This document shows, one piece after another, positions 1 through 11,810 of a stretch of DNA of 64,000 bases. The stretch covers positions 7,857,421 through 7,921,420 of the forward strand of contig JAJEKV010000028.1 in NCBI GenBank assembly GCA_021234155.1, read 5' to 3'. The stretch comes from Isoetes taiwanensis. Taxonomy: Eukaryota > Streptophyta > Lycopodiopsida > Isoetales > Isoetaceae. Numbering within the stretch: position 1 is the first letter of the stretch; each line of letters starts with the position of its first letter. A model generated the notes under the pieces. The model made no database searches. It was given only the letters and a program-made list of their open reading frames with translations, and was not told where the DNA came from. Both the position numbers and the translations under genes were made by a program.

Positions 1-480
1 TTGTTGTACTTCGTTCAGTTACGTATTGCTTGGATGGTTATCTTAGGAACAAGGTTTTCAAAAATTACAATGTGGTGGAAATTTGTGTGCAGTTTGGTGT
101 TGACAAAAATTGGTGTATCATTGGCTTGTGTATGTGAATGACAATATTATGGTTTGCAAATAATACACGTAAACAGATAAATGGTACATTGAAGAAAGGG
201 TTCAAATGACGGATCTTGGAGAATTAAAAAGATTCTTGGGTATTGATGTTATGCAGAGATAGGAACCAATAAGTTGCGATCTTAAAGTTAAAGCTTCAGT
301 TGTATGTATCAAGAAATTTTCATAGGTGAATGCAATATTGCGAAACACCAGCCGTGCAGTCTCAAAATATGGGTTTGAGATGTGTCCAAATTTCTTTGAA
401 GAAAAGAAACAAATGGAAAAATACCGCCACAGTCTGATAGGTACATTTACATCATATATTGGCCAATTCAGGACGACCAT
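1..480 (+). pseudogene. Ty1-copia reverse transcriptase fragment
   Basis: This is a remnant of the reverse transcriptase of a Ty1-copia retrotransposon. The stretch FKMTDLGELKRFLGIDV is readable at about 201-251. It matches the conserved copia segment after the catalytic YVDD box, where family members read F-M-DLGE-L--FLGI. Further down, a match to the usual YR-x-(I/V)G-x-L-x-Y stretch can be made out near 420-480. Stop codons and frameshifts break the frame, and no LTR was found on either side. The family assignment is established knowledge; the element is dead and its left part lies outside the window. Confidence 0.75.
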
Positions 481-805
481 AGCATTTGGAGTTATCTGTT
501 AGCAATTACGATAACAATCTGGCGAGGAACATTGGACCCGAAGTACTCGAGGTGAAGGGACTGAAAGTTGGGATTATGTATTTGTACAATAATCACATTG
601 GCTTTATTGTGATTCGATTGGGCGAGGATGCGGACCAAGAAAGTCTACCACGGCTATATTACTATTACTTGGTGGAGCTCGGTAGCATAGAGTAAAGAAA
701 CAAAATAGCATAGCTCTTTCCAGTCTTTGGCGGTATAATAAATGCTAACAAAAGGAAGGTAGTATGGAAAAGACTCTTAGCGGGTAAAATGTAGGCAAGC
801 GGGTT
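310..805 (+). repeat. Direct duplication, copy 1, copia RNase H region
   Basis: This segment is repeated, diverged, at about 854-1378 in the same orientation. Shared landmarks are CAAGAAATTTTC, GTGTCCAAATTTCTTTGAAG, a TTGGTGGAGCTC box and AAGACTCTTAGCG. The sequence lies in what would be the RNase H end of the copia element. The two copies differ by many substitutions and small indels, so the duplication is old. Confidence 0.75.
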
Positions 806-853
806 AGCTTCGTGACTACGTACTTAACATAAGAAGCTCGGTGCTAATATACT

Positions 854-1378
854 CCAAGAAATTTTCTATGAGTGAATGCAATATTCTGAAACATAATATT
901 ACCGAGGTCTCAAAATACTCGGTTCAGAATGTGTCCAAATTTCTTTGAAGAAAAGAAACAAAATGGAAAAAATGCCATCTGGATCTCTGATGGCTGTTTA
1001 TCATGTGGCCAATTCCACCGGACTTTGATATAGCATTTGGAGTTAATCGTTAGCGGTACAATAATAATCACAACCTTGAGAACATTTTGGATTCGCGACC
1101 AAGAGAATACTGGTATTTAAAGGGACATTGGTTAGGATTATGTATTGTACAAATAATCTCACATTAGTATTGTGCCGATTGGTAGGGATGCGGACCAAAG
1201 AAAGTCTACCATTTATATTATATTACTTGGTGGAGCTCCCGGTGCTGGAAATGCAAGAAACAATAGCATAGCAAACTCTTTCAAGGTCTTTGGTATAATG
1301 CGACTTCTGCGCTAACAAAAGTGAGCATGGGAGAAGAAGACTCTTAGCGAGAATTAAAAATGTGAGTAAAGCAGGTCC
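854..1378 (+). repeat. Direct duplication, copy 2, copia RNase H region
   Basis: Second copy of the 310-805 segment, offset by roughly 550 bases. It keeps the same landmarks in the same order and is slightly longer because of small insertions. Neither copy has an open frame. Confidence 0.75.
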
Positions 1379-3269
1379 AACTTCATTTTCGCTGCATAAT
1401 ATATTGAAAAATCCAATTCTACATGGTCTAAACATATTGAAATGCAAAATTTACTTTCAATGGAGAATATGAATTACGAGAGAAAAAATAATCCGATTAA
1501 CTTATGTTAAAAACTAGGATCAATATCTTACGATATTATCTTGACCAAAACCTTATCAGTTAGCGAGGTTTGAAAAATTAAATGATGTACAATACAATAG
1601 CGAGATATTTATCATCTGAAGAATATTGGAAATTGAGTTGTGGATGATATAGATGGCGAGTCCTTGAGCATGAATAATGGATCTGAGGGAACATATTAGC
1701 CTAAGGTGAATAATGATCAAATGGCAGAATCTCTCAAATCATCTAGGTTTAATTGTTGGTAATACTATAGTGGTTTTCGTTCTAAATCAATGGTTGAGAA
1801 TAAGCTGATTCGAGCATATATGCATGTGGGATAAATGGAAATATAAAGGAAAAAGGTCGAATTACCAAGTTTAGATGCGTGGGATAATCTTGGCTACCGC
1901 GACTTTCTATCTGGAGATCCTTATCCACTTTAAGTAGCAGGTGATGGAGGAGAATGAATAAATGCTGAGAAAAGCAGAATCATTGGAGCCTTTGATAGGT
2001 GCTTGGAATAAGCTATGAGTGCGAGAAGGCTGCCTCTGATAATATTGGTGATCTCCACTTCTACATTGGTGTTGGTTGTGACCGCAGTTCTCAATGGTCT
2101 AAGTAGGAAGTTCTTAATATCAAAGGATAAGTGACCACCTCTTGGCTCCTTTGATAAAGATTGTATTATTACTTTCCTTTGCTTTGATTCAACAATACTA
2201 TTTGCTAGTTGAATATATGATTTAAAGTTGAATTACATTTGTTGAAGTTTTGCTCTAGTAGACACTAAATTTTCATCAATGCGATGAAGATGGCGTGTGG
2301 TGGATTCCATATGTGTATACTTCGATCCGTCGGTCGTTGCTTCATGTTGACCTCTTGGATGCTCTTATGCATGGTACTTTTAACTGCGTGGAAGCTTGTG
2401 CTGTTTGTTTGATAGGCTGGCCGAGGCGTGCGATGTGCATTTAGATTATCTTGTTTGTCCTGCTTGTTATCATCATGTGTGGTGTTAGTGTATATAGCCT
2501 GCGTGGGAGGCGGTACTGATTACATTATTGCGATGGTTGGATGTGAATGCAAATCCGAAATTTTGGTACTAAATTTTGGTTAAATATGACTTTTCTGTAC
2601 TAAAAATATTGATCTGAACTAAGTTCCGAAACGCGGACCCTATTTCATCTTTCCGCCCGGCCCCCATTTTCCTTCCATGCCATAGCCGCTCGCCATAGCG
2701 GTTCCAGCGTGCGATGCGTTTTGCACGCGGCGTGATGTGTTTAATATTCCCAAAAAGAAGAACATTTATCTCGGTTATAATCTTTAGAAATGTCGGTTTC
2801 CCAACGATTCCCAAAAGAGTAAGATCTACGAACAAAACTCACAAAGCAAGACCCATATTTACACCCGCAGATTAGTGCGAGACCAGCGCCATATAGCAGC
2901 CATCTGAAGGGTTTGTATTTGGATTGATGTAAACATTGCATAAAAAAAAGAAATCGAACTAGACTCAATTGGAAGTAAGGTGGACTTACTTGGAAACAAT
3001 CGAAGGGCGGGAAGCGATTTGAGCCAACCGATTTGAGAATTATAGAGTGGAATGACACTTCTTATATATAGCAAATCTTGGGATCAAAGGCATCCACCAC
3101 CAGGCGGATCATTTAATGTACCTTCAAAAAGTCCCAAAGCAAGAAATCCGTCAAATTTTCTTTTTATTTTCATTTATTCTTTTTTAGAAAATGCGTGTCT
3201 CTTCGGGGTTTTCTTTGGGGGAAAAAATAATGCAGATCAAGCCAATGGGGGCGGCATTATATATATTAA
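1379..3269. other. No recognisable gene
   Basis: This is AT-rich sequence. Open frames of up to about 105 codons exist on the minus strand near 2570-3070, but they show no recognisable domain and no consistent splice structure. I see no RNA gene and no clear transposon end here. Confidence 0.5.
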
Positions 3270-3440
3270 GATAATTGTTATTACATTATGCCATAAAACT
3301 ATAATTTTAATGTTCAAATATCCAAAGATAACTAGGAACTACTAGCAGTTACTGTTATGTGGGTAAAAATCTGATTATGTTCTAAAACTCAAACATAATT
3401 CCTTGCTTTGTAGATCTTGTTGCATTTGGATAGTTAGTTG
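3270..3440 (+). repeat. Direct repeat, about 170 bp, copy 1
   Basis: The segment reads TTATGCCATAAAACT, then AATGTTCAAATATC, GAACTACTAGCAGTTACTG and TGTAGATCTTGTTGCATTT. The same landmarks recur in the same order at about 5012-5191. The pair flanks 1.6 kb that includes the GAGC low-complexity block. They could be worn LTRs of one element, but no TG...CA ends or target duplication were found. Confidence 0.8.
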
Positions 3441-3529
3441 TTGTTGATTCCTCTAGATGTCCTCACGGACTTTCACTTTTGACTTGTATAAATATAGAAG
3501 TGGACAATAAGCCTAATATTGTGGGGCGA

Positions 3530-4370
3530 GGCGAACAGAGGCAGGACGGCGGGCGAGCGGTGAGGCAGAGCTGCAGGCAGAGGCGGAGCGGGGCGAGGGC
3601 GAGGCGGAGGCGAGCGGGCGGGCGAGGCGAGGCGGGCGGCGGTGGTGAAACAAAACACTTTCGAAACAAACAAAACGAAACAAACAAAACAAAACGAAAC
3701 GAAACGAAACAAACGAAAACAAACAAACGAAACGAAACAAACAAAACAATGAAACAAAACAAAACAAACGAAACAAAACAAACGAAACAAACGAAACAAA
3801 CAAACAAAACAAACGAAAACGAAACAAAAACAATTTTCGAAACAAAACAAAATGAAACAAACAAAACAAAACAAAACGAAACAAACAAACCGAAACAAAC
3901 AAACAAAACAAAACAAACAAACAACAAAGCAAAAAACAAACAAACAAAGCGAGCGAGCGAAGCGAGCGAGCGAGCGAGCGAGCGAGCGAGCGAAACGAGC
4001 GTGAAGCGAGCGAGCGAGCGAAACGAAACGGAAACGAAACGACGAGCGAGCGAAGCGAGCGAAGCGAGCGAGCGAAACGAAGCGAAGCGAGCAAGCGAGC
4101 GAGAGCGAGAGCGAGCGAAGCGAGCGAGCGAGCGAGCGACGAGCGAGCGAGCGAGCGAGCGAGCGAGCGAGCGAGCGAGCGAGCGAGCGAGCAATTTTAA
4201 GCGAGTCGAGCGAGAAGAGCGACGAGCGAAATTGAGCCAGAGCGAGCGAGCTAAATAAGAAAAAGCGAGCGAGCGAGCGAGCGAGAGCCGAGCGAAAAAG
4301 CAAACGAGAGTGCAAAAGCGAGCGAAAGCGAGAGCGAAGCGAGCGAGCGAAAGCGAGCGAAGGTTTTAAT
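3530..4370. repeat. Low-complexity block: (AAACG)n then (GAGC)n
   Basis: A purine-biased GC-rich stretch (about 3530-3640) is followed by an array of AAAC/AACG/ACAAA-type units (about 3657-3948). An almost pure array of GAGC/GCGA units then decays toward 4370. Long open frames run through it on both strands, but they encode only RASE- and LARS-like tetrapeptide patterns and are by-products of the repeat. No protein should be called here. Confidence 0.95.
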
Positions 4371-4742
4371 TTAGCCCATACTTTTAAGCGAAAGAGCGCA
4401 AGCCCAAAAGTGCAAAAAGTTTCAGAAGCGTTTCCCGAAAAGTTATACCAAAAGGAGGATGTTTCTAATCTCTTAAGAATCGATAGGAATCAATGTACCC
4501 ACAACAAAAGTGTTGAATAAGATGATATAAGGATTACAAAAGCATTTTGGTGGAAAGTGGCAAAATTATCAATGGCTGGAAGAACTGTAGTAGTGAAGCA
4601 TGCGTGTTGTGCAGAACCCACATCTACGTCTCATCTCTCCTTATAGCATCACCAGATAAAATAAAAGAAATGAAAAAACAATCAGTAACTTCCGGATACA
4701 AGGAAGAAGGAGCACTGGAGAAAATATCATGATAATGTTAAA

Positions 4743-4801
4743 GATAGATAGATAGTTTTTTAAGTCCATAGAGACCTAATTGGCCATGGGACCCAAACAA
4801 G
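4743..4801 (-). mobile_element. Retrotransposon 3' tail with (CTAT)n end
   Basis: Read on the minus strand, this is GTTTGGGTCCCATGG..., then TCTCTATGGACTTAAAAA, then CTATCTATCTATC. The same tail motif (GGGTCCCAT... GACGATAAAA plus a simple repeat) recurs at about 9535-9614, 37525-37568 and 50881-50960. It looks like the 3' end of a non-LTR retrotransposon or SINE family whose copies finish in different short tandem repeats. Confidence 0.6.
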
Positions 4802-5011
4802 CGAAAAGGCTTGCAAAGCCCAAAAGCATAAAAAGAAAAGTAATACTAATGCTAATGCTAATTTTATGCTATACAACCATCGAGGTGCACGTAAGTAATG
4901 GCCTTTGCGTATATATATGTGTAGTATAAAGAAAACACAACAACTATAATAGTTGCATAGCAAATATATTAAGCAATCCTTTGCATAGTAGCTAAAGGCT
5001 TTACTTTAGAT

Positions 5012-5191
5012 ATATAATTATTGTACATTTATGCCATAAAACTACAATTTTAATGTTCAAATATCAAAAGATAACTATAATGGAACTACTAGCAGTTACT
5101 GTTATGCCAAATATAAATCTGATTATGTTCTAAAACTTAAACTTAATTAGATTTGCTTTTGTAGATCTTGTTGCATTTAGGTAATTAGTTG
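5012..5191 (+). repeat. Direct repeat, about 170 bp, copy 2
   Basis: Partner of 3270-3440 with the same landmarks in the same order and orientation. It differs by scattered substitutions and a few small indels. Confidence 0.8.
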
Positions 5192-5399
5192 GAATTGGTA
5201 TTGTGGGGTGGAAAGGGGATGGAGTGTGAGAGTCTTACCTTTGGGAAAGGGATGGGCGATGCCAATTTAATTTTTTAGTATAATAGTATAGATAATTTTG
5301 TGAATTTAAATTCAATTTTAGGTTTTGGGGGAGGGAGGGAAGGGCATGAAATAGCATGAGGTTGCATTAAAACTTTATTGGCGAGGAGACTTTGAATTT

Positions 5400-5577
5400 G
5401 ATTTTTTCGATCGAGTGCTTTTTCGATGCTTGTTGGGGGTCAAATCCTATGAGCAATGTAAATAAGGTGGTTGAGGCGGGCCCAACCCGAGCAATGTAGT
5501 GTGGTGTGTGGTCACATGTCAGGTTGGATCTTTGCCCTAGTGGCGTGGCGTTAAAATACTATCTATCTATCGATAAG
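5400..5577 (+). mobile_element. SINE-like repeat ending in (TATC)n
   Basis: The segment contains TGTTGGGGGTCAAATCC, GAGCAATGTA, TGTGGTGTGTGGTCACATGT and TAGTGGCGTGGCGTTAAAATA, followed by CTATCTATCTATCG. An inverted copy with the same landmarks lies at 56277-56420. The conserved 3' end plus a short tandem repeat tail is typical of a SINE or LINE end. No pol III A or B box was seen in it. Confidence 0.6.
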
Positions 5578-7604
5578 GAGATATATATGGATTGGACATG
5601 GAATTTAAGTAATCTAGATAAATGTTATGAATACGGTTCCTCAAAGTTAAGTCCGAGATGGAATTACTATTAAGAGCTGAAGTCATATGTTGACTTCAAT
5701 CTACTTGGAGTTATCTGTAGGAATCACTAACATTTGGGAGTTTCTTAGGCTGTTATAGGTTGGACTTCAAGCACCAAGTTAATTTGCCTAGATCCTTCCA
5801 AAAGGTCAATCTATAAAAGAGGTAAAGCTGCTAATAGTAAAGCTAGCAATTATCCACATTACTCAATGCAAGGGATATTCCTAAATGCCACGTGTCCACC
5901 CTTCTTCTAGGGTGTGCAAGTAAATTTCTTACATACTCCCAAATACACTCTTTCGGGCTTTTCTCTTCCATATTACCCAATACGCTCTTTCATTTGGCTC
6001 AACAATTATGGATGTTTTTGTGCTCAATGACTTCAGGCAGCTCCTACCATGCCTTACATAGAGCTTGATGTTTTATTTAAGCACTGTATCATGATCTGGC
6101 CAGTTAATTCTTTGATATACTATTGCCTAAACAAATATAGATTTCCATTAAGTGGTTAATGGTTGTACTTAGATCTAGATGGCTATCACGTTACTTTGGA
6201 TGCTAACAGCATCTTGTAAGAAGGGAAGTTTTTGAATCAGACCAACAATTATTTTCTCTAGAAGCGGTACATTCCTTATGTATAAAGAACATCAATTGAG
6301 AATAGTACCTTATCATTTTGCAAATACATTGTGCGCAAGCCCTTCATTAGTACAAAAGAAAGCGGAGAATGTGATGTATATATCGGGATGATGGACCTTG
6401 ATTATTGCTTCTAAGCCCAGGCACTTTTCATGGACATGCTTTCGAGGGCTGAACAATTTAGTAGTGCATATTGATGTTATGAGGTTCTAGTCAATATCCG
6501 ACCACCGTAATATCCCACACATAATAATCTGAATGGATAATATGCCTCTTTTCTATTTTTGGCATCATACAATCTCTTATCACATTTCAATTCCTTAAGT
6601 AAAAGTATCTTCGACTAATAACAAATGCTTTTCAAGAAAATATGCAATAAATACACTCTCAACACATCAATCTTAATGAGATTGATTGTTACTCCACATT
6701 TTATAGTAAAAGGGAGAATTATAGAGTAAACAATTATAGATTTGTCTTAAAGAGCGATAAGTAGTAACTTACTCTATTCCAACTTAACACCTCAAATTTG
6801 GTTAGTACCAAATATCTACTTGCGTTTGAACAAATAACATCGGAAGTGGAAGTCCTTTACAATGACTTGGAGATGGCACTTGGTTATGCTAAACTTAGCA
6901 TGGTGTGTTGGTAATGAATTTGATTAGGAAGCTCATTATCACGTAAGATCTAGTGAATGAAGAAGCGATTGACAAACAATTAGGAACTTCGAGGTTGGGT
7001 AGAATTAAGGCAATGGGATTCTACCACGAGAGATGTTACTTTCTTTTTCTTTAAGCCCACTTGCATCCCAAGAATGAGTGGAACTAAAAGATAGTATTTT
7101 GATTTGGTAAATATAATTCTATTACACGAACTTGTTCATCTCTTCCTCTTTCTATGTGTGTTAGGTATACCATTCAACGCAACAAACATTACACCAAATC
7201 TTGAAACAACAATGCGAAAGATGAAATAAAGAAAAATAATTCTTTCGACTTATGCATAACTTTATAACTTGAATAGTTCTAATACTAAAGGTGCTAACAT
7301 ACTGCGGGTTGCCCTTGCAACTTGTTGTAGATGGAGGCTCCTTCATCTTGTCCTATAAGGCTACCTAAAATTTCTTGATGGTTAGTAACCTCTTGCAAAA
7401 TGGTTAAGTAGTGGTACACTTGATGGAAAAAGAAATTCAAAATATCACCATAGCGAAGTGGAGGAGCAAACAACCAAATAAATCTTGCCCAAATATCACG
7501 GTCTGGCGGGAAATTAAAGCAATGGCAAAATCCATGGATGGCATTCTTACGTAGAATGTGAAATTTGTTGTTCTTGAACTTATTCTTCTTGAATTTAAAC
7601 TTGT
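5578..7604. other. No recognisable gene
   Basis: This is AT-rich sequence without an open frame that resembles a known family. No tRNA, LTR pair or inverted repeat pair was recognised by eye. Confidence 0.5.
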
Positions 7605-7768
7605 CCCAAAGGGATGCACTTATCGTAAGGGGGTGTGGCATTAAGCGTTCAAGGGTAGTAACCCCCTTTATATACACATTTTCAAAAGGCAAACCCCTCG
7701 TGTATATAGAAAAGACCCCTCTTTGAACTCTCATGGGTTACCACCGCGTGATCAAAGGTGAATCCGTC
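7605..7768 (-). mobile_element. Short deleted copy of the 61.5-kb TIR element
   Basis: Both ends match the ends of the 850-bp element at 61463-62312 in inverted orientation. One end reads GGATGCACTTATCGTAAGGGGG and the other CTCATGGGTTACC...CAAAGGTGAATCC. The middle 680 bases of the larger copy are absent. This is the usual relationship between a MITE and its longer relative. A target duplication could not be recognised here. Confidence 0.65.
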
Positions 7769-9080
7769 GAGAAATTTATCTGCATAACACAATCCCTTAG
7801 GGAGGCATTTTTTCAAGCTCTAATCTCTTTAAAAGCGATTACAACCTTGACTATGGCTGCTATAACATCTTCAAGGTACTCTTATATTATTTTAAAACTT
7901 ACTTTGGTAGTTGTTTTAACTTAGGATTTGGAAGTATATATTTGTACAAAGCGAGAAAACTTCTCCATTATTTTGTAAGTTGATGGCCCGATCCAAACCT
8001 TCAATGCACATATGCATTATATGTGCAAGCCTATTGAACATAGTTCTATTTTGTTATTAACTTACCCCATTAGGTAAACAGTACAAAATGATGTAGTTGT
8101 TGAGCCAATACTTTCTTAAGTCCCACAGACCTAATGAAAATCATGGCTATAATAGATAGCAGTAGGCAAGGCTTCGAGATTTATTAGGTGTTGTATTAAG
8201 AAACGGTTGCATGAAATAACTTGGCTGAATGACTTGTACTAAGAGCACCTATAGGAAATAAATTGCATGATTGTGGAAAGCTTGACACAATTTCACTCAT
8301 TTTGTTGATAAGAATGGTCTATATATTGAATCTTTATTTTGTCAAATTACAAGTCTTATCTTTGTTGGATTACTCCACATTCCACTAGAGATCTTTCAAA
8401 CGATCGGTTGCTAGTTCCTTTTCATGTTTCAAATCATTACGTACATTAGCCATTCACATTCCTCTTGTTATTACAACTTCGTTGAAATTCCACAAGTCTG
8501 TAAGAGAGATGTAACTCATGACATCGTATAGTATAATATGAGAGCAAGAAAGTGCTCATTCAATAAGAATTGGTCAATTTCTAGAAGCTTGATCGGATGT
8601 CAGCTTTTGGCAGGTCAAGGACATATAAGCAAGTATTTGTATTCTAGATTATTGTTATTTCTGTATATTACAAATCTTGGCTTTGCAAGCCATTTTAGAT
8701 AGTTACTGCAGCTTACCAAAGTTTCAGCTTTATGGAAATGTCAACGTCCTATTCATGATTTATAAATTGCCACAGATCTATTCATGATTTTGTATCTAAG
8801 AATTTGTGTTGGAGACAATGTTAAGCTACAGTTTTTAATTTGTACATGCAATTCATCCATGATTTCTTTTGCTTTAGGGATAAATTTAATGCACTTTGCT
8901 AATAATGCGGTCTTGGATTAATACAATTGGTGTTGCTAATTTCATATTGCGGTAACATTGTATTGCTAATTTGGTGTTGCAGACTAGCATGGAGACAACA
9001 TCATCGCGCTTTTGGGTAGTAAAACTCGGAATGGACTAGCATGCAACATGGAATATGGAGCATGGACCCTTTTTTTATTT
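7769..9080. other. No recognisable gene
   Basis: AT-rich spacer. Only short open frames are present, and none resembles a protein family I know. Confidence 0.5.
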
Positions 9081-9614
9081 ACAACAGCATTTATAGTTCT
9101 ACAATATGAATTGTTCTCAGTTGCCCATGAAGAAGCGCAGGATCATCGCGTCCATTCGAACAGGGGCCCACCATCTTCGGCTTGAGGCGGATTGGGTGGA
9201 TTGGAGAGCGCGCCGGGGCGGCTTTTGTCGGTGTTGGCCGGGGGGTTGTTGAGGATGAAAGCCATGCCTTCGAGTTGTTAGATCGGGCCTTCGCCCCTCT
9301 TGGTGCGACACAGTGCGCCCTTTGCATGAGCTACTCGATGCGCCCGTCGATTCGATCCCTTGGCTCCTACCTCCAGGAGGTTTTGGATCTGCGGACTCAC
9401 CTCTGTCCCCATGCGCCTACCTGAGGTGCCGGGAATTCATGTGTATATGTATATTTATGCAGTACCCGGCCCTTGTTCTTCTTCGGACGATTTTTTCCCT
9501 CGTAAGGGGTTTTTTTAATCCGGGGTAGCAGGCTTGCTTGCACCCATGTAATTTGGGTCCCATAGGCGGTTGGCCTCATGGGACGATAAAAAACCTTCCT
9601 TCCTTGCTTCCTTC
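9081..9614 (+). mobile_element. Non-LTR retrotransposon 3' end with (TTCC)n tail
   Basis: The coding-like part near 9300-9425 aligns with the minus-strand copy at 51120-51250. Both can be read as L-E-L--------RS-GSY-QE--D-R-HL-P-APT followed directly by a stop. A 3' untranslated stretch follows, with GGGTCCCATAGGCGG and GACGATAAAA, then TTCC repeats. Coding end, short untranslated region and simple-repeat tail together look like the 3' terminus of a LINE-type element. The protein family itself is not recognised. Confidence 0.6.
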
Positions 9615-10547
9615 TACTTTAATGCCAAGATATAGAATTTGTGACGCTTTTCTTGCTAAAATATTAACCTCAAAAGCTTAGCATTTGTTCCAAAGATTAG
9701 ATGCATGGGTGATAGCAGGAGGTGAGTGTTTTATCCCTGTGCTACAGTGTTTGATTCTGAGCTACAATAGTATTTTCAATTAAGGTTTAGAAAGCATCTA
9801 GTTTAATACCGCTCCTACAGTGTTTGGAGCGATCCCTCAGCTACAATACTTTTCATTTCTGTAAAGCTAAGGTTATTCATCTATTCTTTTAAAATGTTAC
9901 CTTCGCTTACATACCGTCACTTATATTGTACCTTCAATTAGAATTAGATGTATAGAAACCTATATATTCCTACTAAAAATATATTAGCATATGTTGTTGC
10001 ATGCAGATGTTTGGAGGGCTTCTAAGCTTCTAGAAGTGGGCTTATATTGTGAAGTAGGAGAGCTCAAGAAATCTACTCTGGATAAGCAGCAAAAATTTCA
10101 GAATTGAAAAGTAGAACAAAACAATGACAATGACTCAAACATGGAAAAATTGATGAGGCTGATAGAATAGTAGAATCAGTTGAATCTAGAATTCCTTTTA
10201 TTGAACGAGCTAAAGAAGATCAAGCCCGCTCAAGCTGTCAAATAAACATAAATTTTAAAGGAATCAGTAAAGAGGAAGAGGATGTTGATAAGGCTATAGA
10301 TTCTTTTTCCAAAGAGACTATATTTTTGCATGAATCAAGGTTTCTACCTGCACATATATGGGAAAAAAATAAGAAGGAAGAGCAAGGCCAGTTATCATCC
10401 GCTTTAAAAACATTGAGGATCGTGATCGTGTTATGCGAAATCGCGGTGTGCTGAAAGGTAAGAACATTTGGTTGAATGATGATTTGACACCGCATCAACA
10501 ATCTACTCTTTGAAGAACTTAAAGCAAAAGGCAAACATAACCCCATG

Positions 10548-10917
10548 CAATGTTGTCCCGTACGTGATACGTTCCGTACGTTTCGGACGTATTTTTTGAA
10601 AAAATACGTATTTTATACAATACGTTCTTAAAGTGCTTAAAATACGTTTTTTAAAAAAAATTGAAAAAAAGCTTAAATATAACAAATTATGCAATATAAA
10701 TACAAATAGACTGTTGGAAAGTTGGTTAGCATGTTTGTTTGCTATCTGGGAGGCCCAGGTTCGAATCCTACTGGGTGCAGATTGAGTCTGTTTTGAGAAA
10801 ACTGTGTCTGTTTTTTTGAAAAAAGCATTAAGCGTATTTTTTAAAAAATACGTGTATCATACGGTACGGGAGGGTACGTATGCATTTTTAAAAAATACGC
10901 GTATTTGAACAACACTG
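10548..10917 (+). mobile_element. hAT-type MITE, 370 bp, with 8-bp TSD
   Basis: The element begins CAATGTTGTCC and ends GAACAACACTG, an imperfect terminal inverted repeat of the CA(A/G)TGTTG type known from hAT transposons. It is flanked on both sides by ACCCCATG (10540-10547 and 10918-10925), the 8-bp target duplication expected for hAT. Near both ends it carries many copies of TACGTATTTT or its complement, resembling subterminal transposase-binding repeats. It has no transposase and so is non-autonomous. A tRNA-like promoter segment lies inside it. Confidence 0.85.
10722..10784 (+). other. tRNA-like segment with pol III A- and B-box motifs
   Basis: The segment contains AGTTGGTTAGCATG, close to a tRNA D-arm/A box, and 28 bases later GGTTCGAATCC, an exact B box. 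The stems do not fold into a good cloverleaf: the T arm pairs only partly and no acceptor stem is evident. It is therefore a tRNA-derived (SINE-head-like) remnant and not a functional tRNA gene. Its position inside a hAT MITE is unusual. Confidence 0.55.
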
Positions 10918-11313
10918 ACCCCATGCTAGGGATTTGGCCCCAGGCCTGAAGTATGGAATGTCCATTGTTTAAACTCTAGAAAAATGGTACAATTCAAAAT
11001 TTGCTAACTAAACTTGATGTCTTAGTTTCTGTAGAAACTTGGGAACATGAAACGGCATGTTTTGATGATTTCACACACTTTACAAAAGTAACTCTTTGGA
11101 AAGGAGAAGGGAACAAGTGGAAGAGGTTTTGGAGGCATTGCCTGCTTTGTCCGCAATAATTTATGCAGACACATGACTGTAGCTAAGGTATGTAAATATA
11201 ACCAGTATGTGTGATTTAAAATAAAAGGAGAACATTTGGTCGTGTATCTTGCAGTACTATACTTTGCACCTCTAATTCTGGGAGGGATCTATGAGAATAA
11301 TAATTTAAGTTTG

Positions 11314-11806
11314 GCATACTCAATGTTATATCTTCAAACAATCATCAGGAAATAAAGCAGTTAAACTCACATCCACCCTTATGGAAAAGCTCACCACACT
11401 ACCAGGCTATCCTGAGCAAAGAGAAACTCTGAGAAAGACTTAAATTTTAGGAATAAGGAAAAGTTTAAAGGGAAACCCAATTTCAACCACTAGAGATCTG
11501 CTCTAGCAAATAATCCAAATCTGAGAAAGTCTAGGAAGAAGGATAATTCAATTAAGACCACTGGAGGCTACGCTTTAGCAACTGCACAAATTCTGGATTA
11601 GGCTAAGTTTCTGGACTTGGCTAAGGAACGAAAATTTGTGTAACCCGGCAACCTGCAAAACAATAGTCTTTGAGAAGAACTTGGAAGAACTGCTTGGCTG
11701 AAGACGGTCTTCAAGATTGTTGAAATTTAGGCTGAGCCGCTATAGATCCGGTCGATGCTGCCATCAAAGAATAAGCTGCTCCTCTTAATTGTTGAAGTTT
11801 TTTCAA
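11314..11806 (+). repeat. Repeat R1, copy A (same as 18240-18737)
   Basis: About 490 bases match 18240-18737 in the same orientation. Landmarks are AACAATCATCAGGAAATAA, CACTAGAGATCTGCTCTAG, GGCTGAGCCGCTATAGATC and TTGAAG...TTCAATTTA at the end. A shorter inverted copy lies at about 14525-14800. In the two longer copies R1 is joined to the same downstream repeat (R2), so R1-R2 is an old unit present twice. Confidence 0.85.
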
Positions 11807-11810
11807 TTTA
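11807..11810. other. Empty target site (TTTA) of the 9.4-kb transposon
   Basis: Here R1 and R2 are directly joined across TTCAATTTATAACAG. At 18734-18737 and 28157-28160 the same R1 and R2 are separated by a 9.4-kb element flanked by TTTA on both sides. This locus is therefore the unoccupied form of that insertion site, and it shows the TSD to be the four bases TTTA. Confidence 0.9.

Larger units (their letters stand above)
10080..11313 (+). pseudogene. L1-like LINE fragment (ORF1 end and endonuclease start)
   Basis: An ORF1-type stretch is readable at about 10240-10540, including VLKGKNIWLNDDLTP, followed by an ELKAKGK run. It parallels a second LINE piece at 12.7-13.0 kb (HREIWLDNDLTLRQL). 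The start of the endonuclease region is visible at about 11030-11300, with SVETW--E and FGGIACFVRNN-like text. The frame is broken repeatedly. A 370-bp hAT MITE (10548-10917) interrupts it, and removing that insert rejoins the ELKAKGK reading. At 11314 the sequence switches abruptly to another repeat. Confidence 0.7.

Noticed and set aside
2741-3074. Overlapping 71-105-codon frames on the minus strand
   Set aside because: They overlap in different frames, have no domain and no splice support.
3463-4315. Open frames of 190-280 codons on both strands
   Set aside because: They are translations of GAGC and AAACG tandem repeats and have no protein character.
3270-5191. An LTR retrotransposon bounded by the 170-bp direct repeats
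   Set aside because: No TG...CA ends, no target duplication and no coding region between them.
10722-10784. A functional tRNA gene
   Set aside because: The B box is exact, but the T-arm stem pairs only partly and no acceptor stem can be formed.
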